This document shows, piece by piece, positions 21,685 through 32,835 of a stretch of 64,000 bases of DNA. The notes below the pieces were generated by a model. That model did no database searches and was not told the origin of the DNA. It was given only the letters and a program-made list of their open reading frames with translations. This DNA comes from Bicyclus anynana (Eukaryota > Arthropoda > Insecta > Lepidoptera > Nymphalidae), in contig NC_069095.1 of the NCBI RefSeq assembly GCF_947172395.1, positions 15,660,271-15,724,270 of the forward strand, read 5' to 3'. Each line of letters starts with the position of its first letter. Position 1 is the stretch's first letter. Both the position numbers and the translations under genes were made by a program.

Positions 21685-21814
21685 TACAGTTCGTGCGCTG
21701 TAGCATAGCGCGGGTGACAGTTCGTTTCACTCTTGAAACTTCGCCGCGATTTACGATAATTGTACGTATTATGAACGTCACTACTGCTACAACATGCTAC
21801 TCGCACGAACTGTA
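21685..21814. mobile_element. TA-flanked MITE
   Basis: Termini cagttcgtgcg at 21687 and its complement cgcacgaactg ending at 21812 are each flanked by TA, as in Tc1/mariner-type insertions. Element length is 126 bp. A lone left terminus of the same family may be at 28111 (gtacagttcgtgcgg). No coding capacity. Confidence 0.7.
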
Positions 21815-22201
21815 GTCAACGGTTTCTTGGGTAATTTTAAGTTTTCGATAATAATAAAAAATATGATAATCTTAACAAAAGCTTTTTGTGAGTAAATGAA
21901 TGTAATGTACTTATTTTCATTTGAACAATATTTTCTAAATATTTTTAAATACAACCAATATTCCCGATTCAGGATAATTATTCATTAGTTTAATTAATGT
22001 AACAAACAATTATCGAGAAAATCATGGTTCTAATTTTTTTTTGAAGGCAGTTGTCACTGTCGGTAGTGACTCTACTATTTCGATTCCCACAACTGAAAAA
22101 TTTTCTTATGATGGGTATGGATGTTTTCCAGAGTCTGGGTGTGTATATATACTTTACATAAGTATTTATGTGTAGCATATAATTACAAATACAAAACTTT
22201 A
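21815..22201. other. Unannotated AT-rich DNA
   Basis: Nothing recognised. Confidence 0.4.
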
Positions 22202-22401
22202 TCTATACTAATATTATAAAGCTGAAGAGTTTGTTTGTTTGTTTGATTTAACGCGCTAATCTCAGGAACTACTGGTTCGATTTGAAAAATTCTTTAATTG
22301 TTAGATAGCCCATTTATCGAGGAAGGCTATAGGCTATATATTATCCCCGTATTCTTACGGGAATGAGAAATACGCGTGTAAAACCGCGCGGCGTCAGCTA
22401 G
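22202..22401 (+). mobile_element. Helitron A, full length, intact ends
   Basis: Good reference copy. It runs from TCTATACTAATATTATAAA to gcgtcagCTAG, with A on the left and T on the right. The 8-base palindrome ccgcgcgg sits 6 bases before CTAG. Confidence 0.92.
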
Positions 22402-22930
22402 TGTATATAATAAAACAGCTATTTTTGACCCATAACGCAAGCTCCGCGGGGCTAGATAGTCCGATTGTCCGTAAAAAAACCAAAATATTCATAAAAATTT
22501 ATAGGTTAAAGATAAGGTCGGGTGTAACATTTCCCATTTAAAATATCCTTAAAAATATGACAAAAAAAAATCACCGCATTCCTTTTGTTGCAGCTTATTA
22601 TATTGTTTGATGTTTAAACAAAATCGTCAAATCAAGAAATCACCATTCACTTTTATAATCAAGAGAGAAATTTTATTTAAATATTGCAAAGATCGCAAAT
22701 ATTAAAAATGCTCTGTTCTGTATCTTTTTCAAATTACAAACGGTTCTCCAAAGTTACCTTACAGTCGTGGTAGGAAACAGAATGTTACCGGCGAGGTAAC
22801 CTTGTAAGGTAGCGTCTTGATACAAACGCGATATCCTGTTTCCGATAGCCGGCGAATCTGTAGTGTAGACTCAGACTAGAACTTTACTCTCAATAACTGC
22901 ACTGGGAAAGACCAGTAGCGCTATTCTGAG
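22402..22930. other. Unannotated DNA
   Basis: Nothing recognised. ggttacctt-like words repeat near 22750-22810. Confidence 0.4.
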
Positions 22931-23116
22931 TGCCTAGTGGGAGTTCAAGTTAGGGAGTAAATATTTGCATACTGTTAATATCGCGTTAACGTAACCGCGA
23001 ATTTATATGGAGTTGAAACAGTTGTGCAGTAGTGCCACTAGATGGCGCTGTTTCAATTCCTTAGAAATTCGCGTTTACGTTAACGCGATAGTAACAGTAT
23101 CAAACTGCCACTAGGC
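22931..23116 (+). mobile_element. Palindromic MITE, copy 1
   Basis: Outer ends gcctagtggg and ccactaggcc flank inner inverted repeats atactgttaatatcgcg and cgcgatagtaacagtat. A third, innermost pair (gttgaaacag and ctgtttcaattcc) surrounds gtgccactagatggcgc. A second copy lies inverted at 25029-25213. Confidence 0.8.
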
Positions 23117-23130
23117 CCTCTGAATAGACA

Positions 23131-23425
23131 TGTTACGTGCCTACAAAATCATTGCAAAAAGTGAGCTGAATTTAGCTACTCCGCTGAGCGCACACAAGCA
23201 CAATTTTGTGTTTAATTCTATTATATATTCATGTATAAACAGTTTTTAAAGTTTCTAATAAACACACAACTCGACATTGTTTATGTATAAAGTATCATTT
23301 CTTTAAATAACTTTCGTTGTTTACTATGCGACTCAATGCGGTCAATTAGCCACTTTTATTCGCCTCAGTTTTGTCGCGCTAGTGACATATCTCTATTACA
23401 AAATCCTTGACCTCAACAGTATAAA
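23131..23425. repeat. Unknown repeat R, copy 1
   Basis: Shares acgtgcctacaaaatca, gcaaaaagt, aatttagctactcc, acaattttgtg, caattagccac and gctagtgacatatct in order with 37061-37495. Longer than a typical MITE; no coding frame. Confidence 0.6.
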
Positions 23426-23667
23426 CTTTGGGTTCGTTTTTATTCTTTCTCTATCCATAGTATGGAGTTGAGTATAGTTTGGAGAGCAAAGAGAGATGGA
23501 GACGATTCTGAGACTAAGTTATAATGATACGATACAGGACTTTCTTTATTTATAGATGGCGTTGTCGCACCATCTTGGAGTTCTGATTGTAATAAAAAAA
23601 TACAATACGTAAGATAACGGTAAATATCAAATAAAGTTTAGTTACATATATTTTGAATATTTTTGAA

Positions 23668-23745
23668 GTGTCAATAGCTCTGTGGTAAAGGGGCCGGACT
23701 CATCTCCGAGAGGTGGTGGTTCGATCCCCGCTCGCTGGACTAATG
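23668..23745 (+). repeat. tRNA-like SINE head (distinct family)
   Basis: tcaatagctctgtggtaaag, then a perfect-looking B box in gtggttcgatccccgctcg. The A box has one mismatch. It lacks a clear acceptor stem and is followed by unknown sequence, so it is called a SINE head and not a tRNA gene. Confidence 0.5.
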
Positions 23746-24231
23746 TCGTACCAACCCTTAACACACTCTTTTCCGACTAAATTATGGTGAACGGGAATAT
23801 TGATCATATTTAAAAAGATATAGCAAATATTCTTTTAAAAAAAATAATAAAGATGTGTTTGCATTATTCCAAATTCAATATTGAGATCCAAAAATACGAT
23901 AAAGTCTTAAAGTGCACCACTTTATTTGAACAGCATGCCGTATATAACATTTCTGGAATGCTTGCACCGCCAATATTGAATATGCATCCCTAATATCAAA
24001 TTCAATATGGCCGCTGTCACTCACAATCTTTCTGAGTGCGAGAATTTAATAACGATGCATCTCCCCCACTGTGCCCAATAAAAGCACGTGACGATGTAGG
24101 TTTAAAATAGGATTTTCATAATTTTTTTCGCGTCATCGACTTTGTCGTTAAACTAATTGGATTTCGTCGAACTAGTTTTTAGGTTGTTCGCGTTGATGCG
24201 GAATTTGACAGCCCATTTATTTTTTATGATA

Positions 24232-24992
24232 TACAGGGTGTTGCGCAGTATTTTCCATAACTTCAAGGTGTTGACAAGCCCACTTATATGAGCTGAACTG
24301 CGTAATTTTGTTTTAAATAAACTTCAAGGTTGACTGGATTATAGGAGCCGAACTGCATAACTATTTTTTTTTAATTAAAATAAAACTTTTTATGTTTTCA
24401 TACAAAGTAATTCATATATTTCCGACTTGGATAGCCAAGAGCCGTGATAGCCCAATGGATATGACCTCTACCTCCGATTCGATGTGTGAGTTCGAATCCG
24501 GTCCGGGGCATGCACCTCCAACTTTTCAGTTGTGTGCATTTTAAGAAATTAAATATCACGTGTCTCTAACGGCGAAGGAAAACATTGTGAGGAAACCTGC
24601 ATACCACAGAATTTTCTTAATTCTCTGCGTGTGTGAAGTCTATCAATCAATTAGGCCAGCGTGATGGACTATTGGCCTAACCCCTCTCATTCTGAGAGGA
24701 GACTCCAGCTCAGCAGTGAGCCGAATATGTAACACACGCCTTTATATATCCTTGCATTTTAAAAAACGCAATCGCAGTAATAAGACTGTCGATATCGACG
24801 AGATATTGTAATTGACACTCCGCACATCACTTGTAAGCGATATAAGGGACAAAATTAAGACCTATTTACAAAAGATTTTTTTTTACTCCGAAAATATTCA
24901 TTTTAGAGCACATGTTCCTTGAACATTTTTAATTAATTTTCCTTAAAGAATATAACCATTGAGTTATGGGAAATACTCCCGAGGACCCTGTA
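24232..24992. mobile_element. TIR element with ACAGGGT ends, split by SINE-2
   Basis: The left end tacagggtgttgcgcag continues into tattttccataact. The right end, read in reverse, is tacagggtcctcgggag followed by tatttcccataact, so the two ends form imperfect inverted repeats of about 30 bases. Flanks show atatacag and ctgtatat. SINE-2 occupies 24441-24729. No transposase frame seen. Confidence 0.7.
24441..24729 (+). mobile_element. SINE-2, near full length
   Basis: Head gccgtgatagcccaatgg, exact B box ggttcgaatcc in degenerate form (agttcgaatccgg), full body, ending at gtgagccgaatatg without a long simple repeat. Confidence 0.9.
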
Positions 24993-25028
24993 TATTTTTA
25001 TGATAAAGGCGTTTGACAATCACGCCTG

Positions 25029-25213
25029 AGGGCCTAGTGTTAGAGGGCATGTTTGATACTGTTACAGTCACGTAACGTAAACGCGATTTCGAAGGAATTG
25101 AAACAGCGCCATCTAGTGGCACTACTGCACAACTGTTTCAATTCCATATAAATTTACGTAAACGTCAACGTGATAGTAACAGTATGAAAATATTGAAAAC
25201 TCCCACTAGGCAC
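25029..25213 (-). mobile_element. Palindromic MITE, copy 2 (inverted)
   Basis: Same components as 22931-23116 in reverse order. ggcctagtg opens, gatactgttac and gtaacagtatg form the inner pair, gaattgaaacag and ctgtttcaattcc the innermost, and cccactaggca closes. The gaattgaaacag-containing hairpin is conserved. Confidence 0.8.
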
Positions 25214-26328
25214 ACAGATAACAGCTTACGGAGTGGAATGCGCATATTTAGAAAATGCATATTTACTCTTGACTTGAGGATTGTATTCTGGTCCTATAAA
25301 CGTGTAGGCGTTTAATTTGTAAGTAACTGAAAGTCACCAAAAATATCTGTCGAGCCTGCTGATTCTTATAATTAAATAACTTTATTTTCTAACAGATGCT
25401 ATAACTTCTAGTACCAAATTTTCGCTTGAATTTGTCAAAGTTTCGCGGGAATTAACAATTCAAATTAATTAACTTTATTTGTAGTTGAATTTATTGGTAT
25501 AATTTCGAATGTTGTCATATGCAACCTACGAAACGTTGCTACGAAAACACGTAGAGCTTTCTCGTAGCACCAGTGTAGCACTCTGCTACGGCGAAGTCTA
25601 CGATGCAACGTGCATCGAGGTCACTGCATTACGTTTTACGTGACTCCAAGGTAATTTTTTAACGTCTTTCCCCCAGAACTTTCTCCAAGATATAACGTTC
25701 CTGTGTCTTTTTAGTTTAACCTAGTTTTTGTACTGAGTACTGAAAAGTATTTTAGTCTTTTATTTTACAGGAGTATTTAAATAGTTTATCGTTAATTAAA
25801 TAGTTTATCGTAAATATACGTTTTGTAGGTAATTTAAATATATATGAGCTTTCTACCAGTTTGTAATGCTACTACCAAGCGGTTAAGCGATGTTTGTTTT
25901 TTGTTTTGTTAGTATTACACGAGTGTGTTTGTTTATAGTAGTACCATCTTTTTTACCGACTCTCAAATAGGAAAAGGTTCTACGTTCGTATGTATGTTTT
26001 CAATTTAAAAATCAAATGAAACCCTTGTACTTCTTGTAAACCTATTGCATCGTCTCTATAATGATAATGAGATCACAGTTAATTTGTCGTTTAGTTTATT
26101 TGTCGTTGCAGAAAATAAATTAATGATTAAATAGAAACACTATTTCGCGGAACTTCATTATAACGAGGGAATAATTAGTTTACTTTAGTATTGTCCGCGA
26201 ATAACCGACGAAGCCAAGCGACAACAAGAAAACTTCATAATTAAATACTGTAGAGTCAACATCACCAGACGATGCTCCGGTTTCGGAGTAAAATTTAAAC
26301 AGAGGATTTTTATTGGTTCTGAGTGTAT
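25214..26328. other. Unannotated DNA
   Basis: Contains near-repeats of gctacgaaaacacgtagagc and gctacggcgaagtctacg between 25530 and 25610. No gene recognised. Confidence 0.4.
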
Positions 26329-26640
26329 TTTTTTTTATTCTTTACAAGTTAGCCCTTTATTACAATCTTACTTAAGTGATGATGCAATCTAAGATGGAAG
26401 CGGTCTAACTTGTTAGGAGGAGGATGAAAATCCACACCTCTTTTCGGTTTCAACACGATAACGTACCTTAACGCTAAATCGCTTTGCGGTACGCTTTTGC
26501 CGGTAACTAGCCCGGCATAAGCCTTCCACTAGCCAGACCTGGACCAATTAAGAAGTTCTTATTCGACCCACCCTGGGATCAAACCCAGGACTTTCGTCTT
26601 GTACATCCACCGCGCATACCATTGCGCCACGGAGGGCGAC
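26329..26640 (-). mobile_element. SINE-1, near full length, old
   Basis: Poly-T start to head ccattgcgccacggagg. Several deletions (the cacctgatgg block is lost) and many point changes indicate an older copy. Confidence 0.88.
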
Positions 26641-26714
26641 ATTCTTACTTAGACTCGTTGATCTTTCTCGAAGAATAGCAAAAGAAATCAATAATTAATA
26701 AATTCTAGCAAACA

Positions 26715-26847
26715 TTTACTTATGCTTTCACACCTAAGCCACTAAACCAATTTTAAAAATTCTTTCACACATGAAGCTATATTATCAGAGAGTAACATAC
26801 ACATATTTCTAGGTAATGGGAATTACGTGGTTGATTTGGATCGCTAG
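26715..26847 (+). mobile_element. Helitron A relic
   Basis: Keeps aagccactaaaccaatttt, aaattctttcacacatgaag and gggaattacgtgg, and ends gatcgCTAG followed by T. The start is lost. Confidence 0.55.
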
Positions 26848-26907
26848 TTATTTATATAAATGTGAATGACTTGCTGGCTACTCCGGCTGTATCTATTTTT
26901 CTCTATC

Positions 26908-27210
26908 GTTATTAACCCATATTCGGCTCACTGATGAACTCGAGTCTCCTCTCAAAATGAGAGAGGTTAGGCCAATAGTCTACCACGCTGGCCAATGCAG
27001 ATTGGCAAACTTCACACACGCAGAGAATTAAGAAAATTCTCTGGTATGCAGGTTTCCTCACGAAGTTTTTCCTTCACCGTTTGAGACACGTGACATTTAA
27101 ATTTTTAACATGCACACAACTGAAAACTTAGAGTTGCATGTCCCGGACCGGATTCGAACCCACACTCTCCGGAATCGGAGGCAGAGGTCATATCCAATGG
27201 GCTAGCACGG
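26908..27210 (-). mobile_element. SINE-2, near full length
   Basis: Minus-strand copy with full head (ggattcgaacccacactctcc, ccaatgggctagcacgg). Immediately followed by a 31-bp-arm hairpin. Confidence 0.9.
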
Positions 27211-27215
27211 AACTA

Positions 27216-27284
27216 GCTCGCGGAAAATATGAGAAAATCGCAATAAGTATAGATTATTGCGATTTTCTCACATTTTCCGCGAGC
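27216..27284. repeat. Near-perfect 31-bp hairpin
   Basis: Arms 27216-27246 and 27254-27284 begin gctcgcggaaaat and differ at one base in 31, with a 7-base loop (gtataga). It could be a recently formed foldback element or a hairpin RNA precursor. It explains the similar short frames on both strands here. Confidence 0.9.
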
Positions 27285-27611
27285 CCGCGAATTTCCCAAG
27301 ACCGCGCCGCGATCGATCTCTTTTTGACAACGCAACCCGACACCGGCGACCCAATTTCCGGGGGAGAGAATATTTTTATTCACACACGCTCCATATTTCA
27401 TATTTACCAATATTTAGCTGACTAACCGGGAACTCTAAAGATTGGAAACGAAAAACACAAGGTTTTCTTGAGCACGCACAGGCATATTTTTTGATTACTT
27501 TACATCGTAGGTAACAAAATATTTTAGGTCTGAGGTCTCTTCAGACCAATTTAGGAGGTCTGTATCGGTTATTCTGTAGCCGATGCTCAAGAATTTGACT
27601 ATGACCGTATA
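27285..27611. other. GC-richer unique stretch, then AT-rich DNA
   Basis: 27285-27370 is unusually GC-rich (gaccgcgccgcgatcgatc, aacccgacaccggcgaccc). No domain recognised in its frames. Confidence 0.4.
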
Positions 27612-27822
27612 TCTATACTCTATTCTTCTTCTTTTAGTATATAAAGCTGAAGAGTTTGTTTGTTTGATTGAACGCTCTAATCTCAGGAACTACTGGTCCG
27701 ATTTGAAAAATTCTTTCAGTGCTAGATAGCCCATTTATCGAGGAAGGCTATAAGCTATATATTATCCCCGTTTTCTTACGGGAACGGGAACCACGCGGGT
27801 ATAACCGCGCGACGTCAGCTAG
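27612..27822 (+). mobile_element. Helitron A with a small 5' insertion
   Basis: Starts TCTATACT, then an extra ctattcttcttcttttag-like segment interrupts the usual aatatt before ataaagctgaag. The 3' hairpin and CTAG followed by T are intact. Confidence 0.85.
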
Positions 27823-27855
27823 TTACTACAATAGTTATTATAAATACGAAAGTTA

Positions 27856-28036
27856 GGGCCTGTAGCCAAATGGCATGCCCATTCTTTTTCTACGATCGCA
27901 AACGCTTCGAAAACTAGAAAAAATTATAGGAATGACATCTTCTGTCGGCAGGTCACGTTATCAAGTTGTCGATCGGATCCGTCATTTCTATACATTTTTC
28001 TAGTTTTCTAAGCGTTTGTCCACTTGGCTACAGACC
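27856..28036. mobile_element. Foldback MITE, CTGTAGCCA ends
   Basis: cctgtagccaaatgg at the left pairs with ccacttggctacag at the right. The inner arms caaacgcttcgaaaactag and ctagttttctaagcgtttg also pair, continuing through aaaaattataggaatgac. An arm fragment of the same family is at 16470-16535. Confidence 0.8.
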
Positions 28037-28108
28037 CAGGTCTGGTCTGGTGATAAGCACTCTGCAGCAGTCGTGGCTATGTACCATTAACCTACCGGCA
28101 AAGACGTA
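28028..28108 (+). mobile_element. SINE-1 middle fragment
   Basis: Diverged ccaggtctggtctggtg, cgtggcta, cctaccggcaaagacgtac. Confidence 0.5.
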
Positions 28109-29064
28109 CAGTTCGTGCGGATTCACTTGACACTTGACAGTCGGATAGACTATTCACTCCACTACACTGTTATGACGTCAGTCGCCGTTATTATTAACAT
28201 CTGAAAGTGATCAGAGTCAAAAAACTCTAAACCCGCCATTCCGCATAGCATCAGCGTAGTGGGTTTAATCTCATTTAGTCTGGCTGTTAAGTGAAATTTA
28301 TTGTGTAGATTTGAGTAAAGAATCAAGTAATACACTATTGATGTAAAAATAATCTATTAAAACAGTCAGGTTTCCGACGCAAATTACCCAGATCTGTAGC
28401 AAGGTCTGTTTAACTATCCATCTTGCACATGCCACGCTAAATGCAACCATATTACAATGTAGCAAGAGTTGTATTAATCAGAGAGAGATTGCGCGGGATG
28501 TTCGAACGACGTTTGCTCATTAAAGTGTACTGTTTACTCGTCTAAATGAACAGTGTTGAGAAACTAGTGAGGTCGGGGGAAAGTTAATTAAAATCATCGT
28601 CATTCTATGTTACCACAATATGGCTTAGATTGTTCCTTATGTTTTATTAATGATCGTATATTACTATGGATTAAGAATCTGCGATTGTTAGAAATACCTT
28701 ATTTTATAATGGCTTTTATCATAGGTAAGCATGGTCGCCAATTATGAAGTTTGGAATATGATGGAAGCAGGTTTCAAAGGTCATTCAACTCGGATTTAAG
28801 GATAAAAGTAGCCTATGTTCCAGATTATAATCTTAAACTTAAATTCCAACCAGATCTGGGGTGATTCCGCTATTTTACACCTACTCGTCGATGTAATATT
28901 CGCCAATAACAAGTTTTATTACAATTTAAAATTTATTTCTATGAGATGCCAAAAATAAAAGTTCACTAGCAATGTAGTGGCCATGGAAATAAGCGATGTC
29001 ACATCGCTGTAACTTTACAGAATACAGGGGCTGGTTATTTACTCTTGTGTGATTGAACATCAAC
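28109..29064. other. Unannotated DNA
   Basis: A SINE-3-like tail fragment at 28215-28310 (taaacccgccattccgc, gcgtagtgggttta). The rest is unassigned. Confidence 0.4.
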
Positions 29065-29261
29065 ATTAGCTAACGCCGCGCGGTTTCAGTCGCGTGGTTC
29101 CCATTCCTGTAAGAATACGCAGATAATATATATTCTATAGCCTTCCTCGATAAATAGGCTATCTAACATTGACAGAATTTTTCAAATCGGACCAGTAGTT
29201 CCTGAGATTAGCGCGTTCAATCAAACAAACAAACTCTTCAGCTTTATAATATTAGTATAGA
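29065..29261 (-). mobile_element. Helitron A, full length
   Basis: Minus strand starts TCTATACTAATATTATAAA and ends gcgttagCTAA-like in place of CTAG. The GC stem (ccacgcgactgaaaccgcgcgg) is preserved. Confidence 0.85.
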
Positions 29262-30059
29262 TACAATTGTGACTGTGTTTAACACTATTTTACACATAAA
29301 ACACTAAATCGATTTTAAAAATGATTTCAGTAATGTAAAGCTACACTATCAGTAAGTAGCATAATTATGTTATATTTTGTCCCGGTATTCCTACCGGAAC
29401 AGGAAATACATGCTGTAAAAATATGAAATGCATTGCCCCAGCCTAAAATATAAAAACCAAAAGATTTACATTTCGTTCCTATTAAACCTTCGGCCTCTAA
29501 GCAGTTGAGATCGATTCTTACATTCTTTTTAACGTTCCAATTAGAACAGGATTACCGTAGCACGCTATAAAGGCTTGTTAAAAACGATTTTAAAAGTAAG
29601 GAAAAGTTAATCTTCTCAAAAAAAAGTTATTCATTAAGCATCTTTTAATGATTGCTATCCGGGAATAATGCTATGAGGGATTAGCTTCTCTGATTTTACT
29701 AAAAACAAATGAAAGGTTAAGTACGTCTAGCAGATGCCAGTGACTTCGTCCACATGAAATTAAATTTTTTACAAATTTAGCGGAAACCGAGGACTTTTTC
29801 GGAATGAAAAGTAGCCCAGCTTAAAGCGTTGTCTGTTCTGTGAGCTCATATATTGATTAATAACTTTTTAATAAAGATCCTGCTTGCAATGTTAAAAATA
29901 AGTCCCGTTTAAACATCGGACCCACTTCTAACAAAATTTCTGACCAAATTGGAGAAAAACGGCTATACTCATTATCCCACGAAATCTTGACCGCCTCTTA
30001 AATTTGGCAGGGAGGTTCACGGGAGGGAGTTTACAGTTAGTAGACGTCCGTTCAGGAAA
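29262..30059. other. Helitron relic and unannotated DNA
   Basis: A relic related to the 6742 variant lies at 29278-29415 (cactaaatcgattttaaaa, gtcccggtattcctaccgg). No gene. Confidence 0.4.
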
Positions 30060-30349
30060 GCCGTGATAACCTAGTGGAAATGACTTCTGCCTTCGATTCC
30101 GGAGGGTGTGGGTTCGAATATGGTCCAGGGCATGCGCCTTCAACTTATCAGTTGCATTATCACGTGTCATAAACGGTGAAGGAAAAACATCGTGAGGAAA
30201 CCTGCATACCAGAGAAGTTTATTAATTCTCTGCGTGTGAAGTCTGCCAATCCGCATTGGGCTAGCATGGTGGACTTTTGGCCTAACCCCTCTCATTCTTA
30301 GAGGAGACTCGAGCTCAGCCGAATATGGGTTGATAATAATGATGATAAG
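30060..30349 (+). mobile_element. SINE-2, near full length
   Basis: Head gccgtgataacctagtgg, B-box-like gggttcgaatatgg, full body with a shortened middle, tail gggttgataataatgatgat. Confidence 0.9.
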
Positions 30350-31139
30350 ACGTCCGGTAAGACAGGTTGCAACAGGACCGGATTAAGGGTTATGGGAGGT
30401 CGAAGTTGCGGTCGTCTACTCTATATCCTTTAAGACATGATGTCGTACTGAAAGTGTATGACAAATTATGCAGTGTTCAATCATAGACCAAACAAACACA
30501 ATCTGTTTGTTTGTGTCTATGCTACCAGGGCAACATAATATACATAATAGTATATGCGTTGTATAGGAGGAGATATGCACGCTTCCAGCTTTGGCCGTAC
30601 AGGAGCACATTTTTATCGGGACTTATATTTTATCTTTACAACGCTGCAATAAATAGAAGCAGCTTACCGGAGGATTATAGCAGCTTTAGCACGAAACAGC
30701 TCCTCGATCCAGACAATGGTTTTCGAGTATCGATATTCAAGACGTCATCGCTATAGAACGCTAAATATTTTTTTTATTATTTATTCGAAATTTAGACAAA
30801 TTATCTGTGAGATGGAGATTATAAAAATCTTTTCTCTTTAGTATTACTTTAGATACCTGGCCAAGCCTGTGCGTATTGTATGTATTGTTTGTGATTGCTT
30901 TAACACGCATTTACAAACATTACATGTTATGCATTATTACATGTTAAGCATACTGTAGTATCTTTTTGACAGTCCAAAACGCTTAGTTAGATAAATATTG
31001 AATTAAATATCTATCAAACGAACTATATATTTCAACGCGCTAATATCTGGATTAACAAAAAAAATACTCTTCAGCTTCATTTGTATATTGTACATACGGG
31101 AATATCGTTTCTTGATTTAACGTTTACTTAAGTGCGCCT
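30350..31139. other. Unannotated DNA
   Basis: A 13-base inverted repeat, accaaacaaacac against gtgtttgtttggt-like sequence, lies near 30487-30515. No gene. Confidence 0.35.
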
Positions 31140-31400
31140 TTTTATGCAATATAGACTTGCGTTTGACTACAACTAAGCCTGGTATAAAGCATTAATGCGG
31201 TCTGAGTTTAAGCGCGCTTGAGAGAGACCTAGATTGCTATTCACTCCTGCTTTGTATGTGTTTAAATTATAAGTGTAAGGAAACACAAACGCCGAAAGGG
31301 CATTCCAAGTTTTGCTGTGCGAATTAGAAATGTGGATGCAAATCGTTTCGTACGAGTTACATTTGCGTCTGCTTTGTATGAAGAATGATCTTGTTTATTT
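31140..31400 (-). mobile_element. LINE tail C
   Basis: Minus-strand frame end with TRTKRFASTFLIRTAK, a shift, and RRLCF, the conserved C-terminal region after the RT of a jockey-like LINE. The 3' tail gaccgcattaatgctttata and gcttagttgtagtcaaac is homologous in position to the SINE-1 tail. Frameshifted, so dead. Confidence 0.65.
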
Positions 31401-31496
31401 TGACGGAACTTTACCACCAAGTAGCATTGTTGTTCCAATTTGGGTACGGTTGTGTCTGAAACTGTAGCTTATCAAAACTGTTAGTTTATAAGTGCA

Positions 31497-31632
31497 AGTC
31501 GTGTAGAAACCGAAAGGGGTGTGGGTTTTCATACTCCTCCTAACAAGTTAGCCCGCTTCCATCTTAGATTGCATCATCACTTACCATCGGGTGAGAGTCA
31601 AGGGTTAACTTGTAAAGAATAAAAAAAAAGCA
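31497..31632 (+). mobile_element. SINE-1, 5'-truncated
   Basis: Starts at gtcgtgtagaaaccgaaag and runs to aagaataaaaaaaaag. The head and linker are missing. Confidence 0.88.
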
Positions 31633-32626
31633 GAGGTAGGTACCTAGCGAACTACGAGTACTCTCAACTTAAGTCAAGTCAAGCTTATGAGGATGGCTAG
31701 TTGTGTACCTTAATAAAAATTTAAAACAAAACAGTTTGTAAAAAAAGCTCCGACGCACGAATGGAGTTTACTCTTTCAGATCGACTGTCTAAATAGGTGT
31801 ATGTTGCCCCGCAGCATACACTATGTACGTCTCAATACTAACGCCTGAAAAATGAAAGGTACGCAGAATAGGTTGCGCACAAAAAACTTAACGCTGTCAT
31901 TCGTTCATCGAATTTTATTGCCCATAGTTTTTTCATACCGGAGGCTAATATGAAAAATCGATTCTTATGGAGTAAAGTCCAAAAAGTATACTGATAGAAT
32001 ACATTTACGATATTCATAGATAGAAGTCTGTGGATATCGTAAAGGGGAATAAACTCGTACTAATGCCTCAGATTAGGCACGATCGAGCGGTGCACGATAT
32101 TTATACATAATAATTTGTTTTCGAGCGATATATTTTTAGTATGCCCTGCGAAGCGCTGCTCTGTTTATAGGCAATGTTTTGGCAAACTTTGCCATCTTCT
32201 TGGTCCATCCATCATCTACTATAAAACAAATTCTCAATAAAACTTGTCGTTTTAAAAGTGCTCGTTAACTAAGCCTACTTAAAAACATTTTTTTTGGTAT
32301 TTGGTATTGTAATGTACACGCACACACTAGTGATTTACTTAATCACTAATTTGTTCGCTCAATTAATTACTTTCACTTAATTGTGTACTGTATCTACTTA
32401 GTACCCTATTGCTATCGCTGTAATACTAGACTGAGACCGACTGTCACGACAGGCTTGTATTTATAGACTAGTCAATGCAATAGTCGGTATATTGACATCG
32501 TGATCGTCACGTGTCACAGACTGAATCCGGCTGTCAGAATATTGATAACATCCGGTAACAATACTGAATTCTTTCATGCCAACAGTCTGTAGGCTGTTGA
32601 CATGCAGTCCTATATACGTAGTTCTA
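31633..32626. other. Unannotated DNA
   Basis: On the minus strand a short frame ending at 32136 reads IVDDGWTKKMAKFAKTLP and INRAALRRAY before a stop. It may be the end of an unidentified protein or element, but is only about 38 codons. No other candidates. Confidence 0.3.
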
Positions 32627-32730
32627 TTAACCAAACATGCTAACCACAGGTTTCATGCTTCTTTAGGCGTGTGTCGCATTTTTTGAAGGTCTCAGCCATA
32701 AGAGCATAGTCTAAGAGTCAACGTCGTCAA
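32627..32730. repeat. Unknown repeat S, copy 1
   Basis: Shares aacatgctaaccac, gtttcatgcttctttaggcg, ttgaaggtctca and gtctaagagtcaacgtc with 37120-37215. Confidence 0.7.
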
Positions 32731-32835
32731 ATTTCGCGCCAGCCGCCGTGGCCCCGGCGTGTGACCTCGCGCGGTGACCCAGTTCGCTCCCACGGTGGAA
32801 TGTGACTTTATTGCCAGCGAATACTTCCGAGACGA
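32731..32835. promoter_or_regulatory. GC-rich island, candidate promoter or 5' exon
   Basis: About 100 bp of unusually high GC with many CG dinucleotides (gccagccgccgtggccccgg, gtgacctcgcgcggtgac), in otherwise AT-rich DNA. It matches none of the repeats seen. Possible untranslated exon or promoter of the receptor gene 12 kb downstream. This is inference only. Confidence 0.2.
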
